Source of the DNA: Actinomycetota bacterium
Lineage (GTDB): Bacteria > Actinomycetota > Thermoleophilia > Solirubrobacterales > Solirubrobacteraceae
Assembly (NCBI GenBank): GCA_019348435.1
Contig: JAHWJM010000222.1
Location: 1 to 5,127, forward strand
Direction of reading: 5' to 3'
Length of the DNA: 5,127 nt
In this document: positions 1 to 5,127 of the stretch, piece by piece
Layout: each line of letters opens with the position of its first letter
Numbering within the stretch: position 1 is the first letter of the stretch
Position numbers and translations under genes: made by a program
Notes under the pieces: generated by a model
What the model was told of the DNA's origin: nothing
Databases searched by the model: none
Seen by the model: only the letters and a program-made list of their open reading frames with translations

Positions 1-313
1 TGAACCACGGCAGGCGGCGGTGGATGTAGACGTCGTGCACGAAGGCGTAGGCCGCCCCGTAGAGGGTGAGGCCGATGCCGATGGGCACCAGGAAGTCCCA
101 CCCCTCGACGTTGAGGCCCACCCCGAACGCGGCCATGGCCAGCACCGAGCCGAACAGGGGATAGAGGTCGTTGAGCTCGAGGCCGGGCTCGTCGCGTTCC
201 TCGTGGTGGCTCTGGTGGACCGGCAGGCCGGGCCCGTGCATCAGGAAGCGGTGCGAGACGTAGACGAACGCCTCCATCCCCATGAACGCGGCGCCGACCA
301 GGAGCAGGGTCAC
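1..313 (-). CDS. crtZ: Beta-carotene hydroxylase-like protein (fatty acid hydroxylase superfamily), 3' end cut by window edge
   Basis: This is a membrane di-iron hydroxylase of the CrtZ family, which hydroxylates the beta-ionone rings of carotenoids (beta-carotene to zeaxanthin) at the membrane. The window holds 104 codons from a GTG at 313, beginning VTLLLVGAAFMGMEAFVYVS. The family histidine clusters are visible: H21-x4-H26 (in SHRFLMHG), H33-x2-H36-H37 (HQSHH) and H93-x4-H98 (in HDVYIHRR). The segment ELNDLY at 46-51 also matches the family. The last histidine cluster and about 60 residues should lie beyond the left edge, since family members are about 160-175 residues long. Hydrophobic stretches at about 2-20, 53-68 and 74-92 fit membrane helices. 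The GTG was chosen because the protein then begins just before the first helix, as in homologues. No strong Shine-Dalgarno is visible, which suits translational coupling to the gene upstream. A related sterol-desaturase-type hydroxylase is the main alternative. Confidence 0.85.
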   Translation of the reverse strand, partial: MTLLLVGAAFMGMEAFVYVSHRFLMHGPGLPVHQSHHEERDEPGLELNDLYPLFGSVLAMAAFGVGLNVEGWDFLVPIGIGLTLYGAAYAFVHDVYIHRRLPWF

Positions 314-1184
314 GGGGCGAGCGTACCGGCGGTGGCAGCAGCAGCGCTCCGGCCGTGTACGCGATCGTCGTCCGCCAGCGGCCGGCGTCCATCGAGCCGG
401 GCGGGACCCTGTCGCACGCATAGGGTTCGAAGAGCGCCCAGTTTCGGTGGATGTGATCCTCGCTGACGTCGGGATACTGGCGCATGAAACCGGTGATTCC
501 GAGCTCGGGCCGCTCGCGGTACAGCTCGTAGCCGGCGACGAATGCGTCTCGGACCCGGGTGACGACGTCGAGCGGCACCCGGTCGGCGGCGATCAGGCCA
601 GTCGTGTAGACGTCGACGTCGAGCGGGATCGTGCGGATCTGGAACTCGGGCTTGCGGTGGTGGAGCGTCATCTCCATCCAGGTCGGCATGACGTCGATCT
701 CTCCGGCGGCAAGCGCCTCGTCGATGTTCTCGCTCAGATCGACGATCTGCGGCTTGCCGAGACCCAAGTGCGCGAGCGCACCGGCGTACTCATCGGTGAA
801 CCAGGGGATGCTCCAGCGCGCAGCGCGCCGCCCGGACAGGTCCTCCGGCTTCTCGAGGTCAGAGTCCGCACGGACGATCGCCGTGATCGGGTTGCGCTGG
901 TGCGAGACCGCGACGAAGCGGACGGGCAGCCGTCCGCCGAGCTCCGTCTGCGCGGCGAGCAGGTAGGCGACACCGCTGAGCGCGAAGTCGGCGCGGCCGG
1001 CAGCGACAGCCTTCGGACGCGTCGTGAATCCGCTCAGCGAGTAGTCGGCGGCTCGCTCGCAGCCGACGAACTCCAGCTCGATCCCCTGCTCGGCGAAGAG
1101 TCCGGCCTCGGCGGCCGCGAAAGCGGGCAGATGCATGCCGGTCACGCAGGTCCGGCACCAGCCCATCAGGCGAACAGGTTGCAT
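310..1184 (-). CDS. NMT1/THI5-like substrate-binding-fold protein, no signal peptide; C-terminal end uncertain (possible frameshift)
   Basis: The product resembles periplasmic binding protein type 2 domains of the NMT1/SsuA/THI5 group, usually the ligand-binding part of ABC importers for small organic molecules. It starts MQPVRLMGWCRTCVTGMHLP. Typical features follow: an early 'AAEAGLFAEQGIELEFV' strand-helix-strand at 24-40, 'GRADFALSG' at 63-71, 'DLEKPEDLSGRR' at 109-120, an 'EALAAGEIDVMP' segment at 156-167, and a helical end near 'RWRTTIAYTAGA' at 269-280. The ATG is supported by AGGAAG eight bases upstream. There is no signal peptide or lipobox, so it may be cytosolic, or even an enzyme rather than a transporter component; the ligand cannot be told. 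No permease or ATPase is adjacent. The strict frame has no stop down to position 1. The end given here (310) assumes a one-base shift near 311-345 into the frame whose TGA at 312-310 overlaps the crtZ GTG. Family and fold are fairly sure; the C-terminus is not. Confidence 0.8.
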
Positions 1185-1192
1185 GTCGACGG

Positions 1193-1198
1193 CTTCCT
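1193..1198 (-). promoter_or_regulatory. Ribosome binding site of the substrate-binding-fold gene
   Basis: AGGAAG, read on the minus strand, lies eight bases before the ATG at 1184-1182. It decides this start, because no other in-frame ATG or GTG immediately upstream has a comparable site. Confidence 0.6.
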
Positions 1199-1260
1199 CT
1201 CGTTGTGGCTGAGATGGTCTGTCCGGTCCGCCTGCGATCAACGCGCTCCGAGCACGCGAT

Positions 1261-1284
1261 TGCGCCGCGCTGCGCCGCACGTGC
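1261..1284. repeat. Direct repeat TGCGCCGC x2 (10-base period) followed by palindrome GCACGTGC
   Basis: TGCGCCGC occurs at 1261-1268 and again at 1271-1278. It is followed by the perfect palindrome GCACGTGC at 1277-1284. The block sits about 80-100 bases upstream of the substrate-binding-fold gene start. The ten-base spacing puts both copies on one face of the helix, as in some regulator sites, but in DNA this GC-rich chance is a real alternative. Confidence 0.25.
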
Positions 1285-1323
1285 ACAGCGCCCTGCCTCT
1301 CGGTTCGATGGTCACGGAGACGC

Positions 1324-1351
1324 GCTCGACGGCGTCGAGCAAGCAGCTTGC
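1324..1351 (-). repeat. Two abutting perfect inverted repeats after the LAL regulator gene
   Basis: Positions 1324-1340 hold GCTCGAC-GGC-GTCGAGC, a perfect 7-base stem with a 3-base loop. Positions 1339-1351 hold GCAAG-CAG-CTTGC, a perfect 5-base stem with a 3-base loop; the two share two bases. They begin about 33 bases after the regulator stop codon, so they could form 3'-end hairpins that stabilise the transcript or help termination. There is no U-tract on the minus strand, so a standard intrinsic terminator is not supported. Confidence 0.4.
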
Positions 1352-1383
1352 CCCCCAGCCGTCACCCCATCAATCGGTAGGCC

Positions 1384-4260
1384 CTACGGGTTTTTCGTCT
1401 CTGCTACCGAGTGATGGCCACGCGCCGCGAGCGCGTCCGCCAAGTCCTCGCGCGATCCCGCTCGCAGCTTGCGCAGCGCAGCGGCGACATGCGTCTCGAC
1501 GGTCCGCTGCGAGATGAACAGCGTCTCCGCGATCTCGCGGTTCTTGTGCCCCAGCCCCGCCAGGTGCGCGACCTCCGCCTCGCGCGGGGACAGCTCGTCG
1601 CCGTACGGCCGCCGCCCGCCGTGCCGCTGGGCCGGCAGCGCGACATCGTGCGTGCGGAACTCCGCCCGCACCTGCGCGGCGTCCCAGGTCGCACCCAGGC
1701 CCTCGAGGCCCTTCAGCGCGCTCACGAGCACCTCGACGCCCTCGCTGTCACGGGCGGCCAGGAGGCAGCGGCCACGCGCGGCACCGGCCCTGGCCGCCTC
1801 GTAGGGAGCCGGCAAGTCGCTGGAGATGCGCTCCGCGCGGGCGAACCGCCGCGCCGCGGACGCCTGCCGCCCCGCGACCTCCGCGATCAACCCCTCGCAG
1901 AAGCAGACCGCGGCCTGAGCGGCCGGCGAGTCGCGCCCCGCGACACCCGCCGAGAAGCGGTCTGCGAGCGCCGCCGCCGCGTCCACATCGCCACGCGCCA
2001 ACAGCGCCTGCACCGCGACCGGCACGAGCTCGCGTCCCCAGATCCAGATCCGCTTTCGCTCGAGCACCTCGACGCCGCTCGCGGCCACCTCGGCGGCCGC
2101 GCCTGCGTCGCCGCGCGCGAGGAGGATGCGCGCGAGGCCTGCCGCCGCCGCGATGCGCGAGCCCATCCAGCCGCGCGCGAACGCCCGCTCGAGGATCGAG
2201 CGGAAGCTGGCCTCGGCATCACGGATCCGGCCGTGGCTGAGCAGGAGCGCGGCGAGGATCATCTCGTTGCCGGTCGCCAGGCCGGGTCCGCCCGTGCCGC
2301 GCTCCGATAGCGCTCGCAGCCGCGACTCGAGGCCTTGCCAGCGCCCCGTGCGCCAGTCCAGCGTCGCGCGCGCGCTGTCCAGCCAGGGCTTCCAGGAGAC
2401 GTGGGGAAGCTGGCCGAGGAGGTGCTCCACCTCGGCGAGGAAGCTCTCGGCGCGCGCGAAGTGGCCGGGCCCGATCGCCGTCCCCGCCAAGCTCTGGTAG
2501 GCGCGCAGCAGCGCGAACTTCTCGCTGACCGACGCCGCCTGTCGCGGGATCTCGTCTATTGCGCGCCAGGCCTGCGGATCGCCGACGCACAACAGGATCA
2601 CGCCGCGCTGCGCAGCGACGGCCGTCCTGACAGCCTCGTCGTCGCAGCGGGCAGCCGTCTTCACGGCGCGATCGAGCCACGCGAGGTCGTCCTCGACAGG
2701 TCCCTGGCCGACGACCGGCGACGCGAGCGTGACCATCGCCTGCGCGGCAAGGCTCGGCCGCTCCTGGAGCTCCCCGATCGCCTGCTCCATCTCGTCGCGC
2801 CATGGACCCGTGTCGCCGGTCTGGTAGCGCAGGCGGGCGATCCGGTAGCCCAGCTCGCCGCTGACCTCGGTGGCCATCGGCTCCTCGTCGCGGACGCGCT
2901 CGAGCAGCTCGAGCGCCCGTGCGGGCGTGGCGCTGTAGACCGCGGCCGTGCCGAGCTTGGCCGCGATCCGCAGCTTGGACTCGCGCGGGACCCCGGTCGC
3001 GCAGAGCGCCTGCTCGAGCAGGCGGGCGGCGGCGCGGTCGTCGCCGCTGGAGCTGGCGGCGTCGGCCGCCAGCTCGGCGTACTGCGCCGACTGGCGGACG
3101 CGGCCGGCCTCCTTGAAGTGGTGCGCGAGCTGAGCGAGCGGCAACGGCTCGGCGCCCGACTGCAGCGCCTCGGCGGCGCGCCGGTGCAGCCGGCGCCGCT
3201 CCGGCCCCGGGATCTCGTCGTAGACGGCCTGGGCCGCGAGCGCGTGGAGGAAGCCGTACAGGCCGTCAGCCCGCTCCTCCAGCACGGCGACCGACAGCAC
3301 TCTGCTGAGCGCCTTGATCGCCCGGGCGGTGGAGATGCCGGCGACCTTGCCGATGAACTCCTCGCCGGCCGGCGCGCCGAGCACCGCGGCGGCGCGGGTG
3401 ACAAGCCAGGCGTCGCTCGGCAGCGACGCCATCCGTTCGCGGAGCGACTGCCGGACAGCCGGCGGCACGCCCAGGGGGTCGAGCTCCGCGACGGTGCGCC
3501 AGCCGTCCACGAGCTCGAGCTGGCCGCGGTGCAGGCGAACGACCTCCTCGACCGCGAACGGGAGCCCGCCCGTCTGGTCGTGCAGGTGCTGCGCGAGCTC
3601 TCGCGAGACGCCGGTTGTCTCGAGTAGCGCGCACGAGAGGCGCCCGACCTCGTCGACCGACAACGGCGCGACGTGGATGCTGGCGTGGAGCCCGTTGACC
3701 GAACGCCCTGCCGCCAGCGACGGCAGCGACGAGACGGTGGGCAGCTCGTCGCTGCGATACGTGAGGATCAGCGCCACGTCACGCGGCGGATCGCACGCCA
3801 GGAACTCGAGGAACTCGAGCGTGCTCTCGTCGGCCCAGTGCAGATCCTCCAGCACGCAGACGGTCGGCCCGAAGGCGGCGAGCAGCTCGCGCAGCGCCCG
3901 GAAGATCCGGTGCCGCTCGGCCCGCGCGTCGCCGAGCGCCGCGGGCCGCGGGGGCAGGACTTCGGCGAGTTCGGGCAGGAGCGGCTGGAGCGCGCCGACG
4001 ACGGGGCTGAGGGCCGAGCGCGGCGGGCGCGAGCCGAGCGAGCAGAGCGCCTCGACGACGGGGCCGAGCGGGAACGGCTCTCGCATCCGATGACAGTGGC
4101 CGACCAGCGTGCACCGGTCGCGAAGCCGGCGACTGGCCAGCGCCGCGCGGACGAGCGCGCTCTTGCCGACACCTGCCTGCCCTGTGACGAGCGTGAGCGA
4201 CGGGGGAGCGATCGCGGCCTCGATCAGCTCGCCGAGCTCGCGCTCGCGACCGATCAGCAC
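1384..4260 (-). CDS. LAL-family LuxR-type transcriptional regulator with N-terminal AAA ATPase
   Basis: This is a large ATP-binding regulator of the LuxR (LAL) family: a STAND-type NTPase switch with a C-terminal DNA-binding domain, acting in the cytoplasm. Numbered from the GTG at 4260 (958 residues), LIGRERELGEL at about 2-12 opens the ATPase. Walker A is GQAGVGKS at 27-34. Walker B lies in VCVLEDLHWAD at 134-144, with Glu where most relatives have the first Asp. LILTYRSDE at 164-172 resembles sensor 1, GGLPFAVEEV at 231-240 is the usual conserved patch, and GFLHALAAQAVYDEI at 336-350 marks the winged-helix-like region. A long Ala/Leu/Arg-rich helical part (about 380-870) looks like degenerate TPR repeats and would sense an unknown partner or ligand. 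The LuxR helix-turn-helix is at about 888-947 (ELSPREAEVAHLAGLGHKNR, then ISQRTVETHVAAALRKL). The frame stays open to a TTG at 4470 (1028 residues), but those 70 codons have visibly lower third-position GC and homologues start just before LIGRE. It diverges from the FG-GAP gene. Its targets are unknown. Confidence 0.95.
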   Translation of the reverse strand: MLIGRERELGELIEAAIAPPSLTLVTGQAGVGKSALVRAALASRRLRDRCTLVGHCHRMREPFPLGPVVEALCSLGSRPPRSALSPVVGALQPLLPELAEVLPPRPAALGDARAERHRIFRALRELLAAFGPTVCVLEDLHWADESTLEFLEFLACDPPRDVALILTYRSDELPTVSSLPSLAAGRSVNGLHASIHVAPLSVDEVGRLSCALLETTGVSRELAQHLHDQTGGLPFAVEEVVRLHRGQLELVDGWRTVAELDPLGVPPAVRQSLRERMASLPSDAWLVTRAAAVLGAPAGEEFIGKVAGISTARAIKALSRVLSVAVLEERADGLYGFLHALAAQAVYDEIPGPERRRLHRRAAEALQSGAEPLPLAQLAHHFKEAGRVRQSAQYAELAADAASSSGDDRAAARLLEQALCATGVPRESKLRIAAKLGTAAVYSATPARALELLERVRDEEPMATEVSGELGYRIARLRYQTGDTGPWRDEMEQAIGELQERPSLAAQAMVTLASPVVGQGPVEDDLAWLDRAVKTAARCDDEAVRTAVAAQRGVILLCVGDPQAWRAIDEIPRQAASVSEKFALLRAYQSLAGTAIGPGHFARAESFLAEVEHLLGQLPHVSWKPWLDSARATLDWRTGRWQGLESRLRALSERGTGGPGLATGNEMILAALLLSHGRIRDAEASFRSILERAFARGWMGSRIAAAAGLARILLARGDAGAAAEVAASGVEVLERKRIWIWGRELVPVAVQALLARGDVDAAAALADRFSAGVAGRDSPAAQAAVCFCEGLIAEVAGRQASAARRFARAERISSDLPAPYEAARAGAARGRCLLAARDSEGVEVLVSALKGLEGLGATWDAAQVRAEFRTHDVALPAQRHGGRRPYGDELSPREAEVAHLAGLGHKNREIAETLFISQRTVETHVAAALRKLRAGSREDLADALAARGHHSVAETKNP

Positions 4261-4540
4261 CGTCCCCGCCGGGGGCCTGATCGTCGTGGTCCGGCTCCGC
4301 AGAGGTTGGGCCGGCCGGCCGGAAGCCGGTCCTCGCCTGTGGAATTCGCAGGCAGCGCCCGGATCTTTGCCCCGCTTGATCGCTCGATTTCGGAAAAGGT
4401 AGGAGAACCCGGCCAGCGTCGTAAGTGTCCTGATCACAGAGGGCCAGCGAAAAGACCTGCTCCCGGGCAAAAATCAGTAGCGCGTACGGATTGCCAGGGA
4501 TCGGCCCGCCCGCCAATCTTGTTCGCCGTCGCAGCAGGGG

Positions 4541-4560
4541 GCGTCGTGCGGGTGCGACGC
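4541..4560. repeat. Inverted repeat GCGTCG-N8-CGACGC upstream of the FG-GAP gene
   Basis: A perfect six-base dyad with an eight-base spacer lies 38 bases before the FG-GAP start. It is followed by two direct copies of CGATTG (4562-4567 and 4577-4582), 15 bases apart. The spacing would suit a dimeric operator for the divergent LAL regulator or another factor, or an mRNA leader hairpin. Binding is only inferred. Confidence 0.3.
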
Positions 4561-4581
4561 GCGATTGTGCATTCATCGATT

Positions 4582-4591
4582 GGCGAGGCGG
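4582..4591 (+). promoter_or_regulatory. Ribosome binding site of the FG-GAP gene
   Basis: GGCGAGGCGG contains GAGG at 4585-4588, nine bases before the GTG at 4598. It favours that GTG over the in-frame TTG at 4580. The ATG at 4593 is in another frame and hits a TGA after one further codon. Confidence 0.45.
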
Positions 4592-4597
4592 TATGGC

Positions 4598-5127
4598 GTG
4601 AGGCGTGATCTGGCGGGAGCAAGACGAGGGCGGCTGGCCCTGCGACTACTCGGGGCCGGCACGGCCTGCGCCGCGCTGGCGCTCGGCGCCACGAGCGTGT
4701 TCGGAGCGACCCCGAGCACCAATTACGACACGGCCGCGGCCGTCGCTCCCGACCCGCAGCTGAAGTCTCGCGTCCCCGAGCGGCTCTCGCACGCGCGCGA
4801 TCTCGACGGCGACGGCGTGAGCGACATCTTCGCGAGCAGCTACCTGCTCGACGTCAACGGCGTAGAGGACACGGGCGGCGTCTACCTGTTCAGCGGCAAG
4901 ACGCGCAAGCTCATCTACCGCCTGAATCCTCCGGACCAACAGGAGGGCGCGCACTTCGGCTTCTACATCTCGGTGCTCGGCGATGTCAACGCAGACGGGT
5001 TGGACGATCTCGCCGTGGGCGCCGAGAGCCTCGACGTCGCCGGCAACAAGGACCAGGGAAGGCTCTATGTCTTCGATGGTCCTTCGGGCCGCCTTCTGTA
5101 CCACATCGACAACCCGCACCCGCAGGC
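4598..5127 (+). CDS. Secreted FG-GAP / integrin-alpha-like repeat protein, 3' end cut by window edge
   Basis: The window holds 176 codons of an exported beta-propeller-type protein. The N-terminus has an Arg-rich segment (residues 2-16) and a hydrophobic core, LLGAGTACAALALGATSVF at 17-35, with likely cleavage near FGA-TP at 35-39. This is a Sec-type signal; the Arg pair at 9-10 is only weakly Tat-like. FG-GAP repeats follow. DLDGDGVSD at 68-76 and DVNADGLDD at 129-137 are calcium-binding-loop motifs. HFGFYISVLGD at 119-129 is the FG-GAP core, and GGVYLFSGKT at 93-102 and GRLYVFDGPSG at 154-164 are the matching outer strands. Two blades are visible, with the rest beyond the right edge. Such repeats form seven-bladed propellers in integrins and occur in many bacterial surface or secreted proteins with binding or, less often, enzymatic roles. 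The GTG start is backed by GAGG nine bases upstream. The specific function cannot be told. It diverges from the LAL regulator. Confidence 0.88.
   Translation, partial: MRRDLAGARRGRLALRLLGAGTACAALALGATSVFGATPSTNYDTAAAVAPDPQLKSRVPERLSHARDLDGDGVSDIFASSYLLDVNGVEDTGGVYLFSGKTRKLIYRLNPPDQQEGAHFGFYISVLGDVNADGLDDLAVGAESLDVAGNKDQGRLYVFDGPSGRLLYHIDNPHPQ

Larger units (their letters stand above)
1185..1383. other. Intergenic gap between the LAL regulator stop and the substrate-binding-fold start
   Basis: This stretch separates two co-directional minus-strand genes and shows no credible gene on either strand. It holds a pair of abutting perfect inverted repeats just after the regulator, a ten-base-period direct repeat next to an eight-base palindrome in the middle, and a ribosome binding site at its left end. 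The gap is long enough for the downstream gene to have its own promoter. I found no hexamer pair good enough to mark. Confidence 0.6.
4261..4597. promoter_or_regulatory. Divergent intergenic region between the LAL regulator and the FG-GAP gene
   Basis: With the preferred start codons this holds 337 bases and presumably both promoters. It is poorer in GC than its surroundings around 4370-4480. On the plus strand a weak hexamer pair, TTGCCA (4491-4496) and CAATCT (4514-4519) 17 bases apart, is the best sigma-70-like candidate; the -10 half is poor. A 12-base perfect palindrome of CCGG units lies at 4311-4322, in what would be the regulator's leader, and a 20-base dyad lies at 4541-4560. No tRNA, riboswitch or small gene was recognised. 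If the TTG at 4470 is the true regulator start, only 4471-4597 is intergenic. Confidence 0.45.

Noticed and set aside
1376..1396. Possible plus-strand intrinsic terminator (CCC-TAC-GGG followed by TTTTT)
   Set aside because: The stem is only three bases and both flanking genes are on the minus strand. On that strand the T run reads as the AAA codons near the regulator's end.
282..1517. Long plus-strand open frame opposite the substrate-binding-fold gene
   Set aside because: It is Arg/Asp-rich with no domain pattern. It is the antisense shadow of a minus-strand gene with clear family motifs and a ribosome binding site.
4434..4470. Upstream TTG (4470) or GTG (4437) as start of the LAL regulator
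   Set aside because: Neither has a Shine-Dalgarno, and the extra codons have atypical third positions and no family similarity.
1411..4608. Several plus-strand open frames of about 300-430 codons across the LAL gene (1411-2310, 2335-3627, 3673-4608)
   Set aside because: High GC removes stop codons opposite real genes. These translations are low-complexity Arg/Ala/Gly-rich, while the minus strand shows Walker and LuxR motifs throughout.
4646..5119. Minus-strand open frame of 157 codons opposite the FG-GAP gene
   Set aside because: It is the antisense of well-formed FG-GAP repeats and has no start context or recognisable domain.
1..5127. CRISPR array, tRNA/rRNA gene, insertion sequence or attachment site
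   Set aside because: No regularly spaced repeats, no cloverleaf pattern, no transposase motifs and no terminal inverted repeats were seen on either strand.

Overview
The window is very GC-rich, with strong G/C preference at third codon positions and GTG starts. It carries a large ATP-binding LuxR (LAL-type) regulator, a carotenoid-hydroxylase-like gene and an FG-GAP secreted protein. This suggests a high-GC actinomycete-like bacterium. A Thermoleophilia-type lineage is possible, but nothing here fixes the taxon.

Layout: three genes lie on the minus strand and one on the plus strand. Read along the minus strand from the right, they are a 958-residue LAL-family regulator (about 4260 to 1384), a 200-base gap, an NMT1/THI5-like substrate-binding-fold protein (1184 to about 310), and the 5' part of a CrtZ-like beta-carotene hydroxylase (313 to the left edge). 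Diverging from the regulator on the plus strand is the 5' part of a secreted FG-GAP/integrin-alpha-like repeat protein (4598 to the right edge). The 338 bases between the two divergent starts hold the presumed promoters and several small symmetric motifs.

How they fit together: no clear pathway joins these genes. The regulator may control its divergent neighbour or itself, but this rests on position only. The substrate-binding-fold gene and crtZ are co-directional and abut, possibly with a GTGA start/stop overlap, so they could be co-transcribed although their functions do not obviously match. The most notable point is that the substrate-binding-fold reading frame has no stop in the window and runs out of frame through crtZ. 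This points to a one-base frameshift near 311-345, a rearrangement, or a real long overlap. I did not find a convincing new defence, mobile or RNA-guided system.
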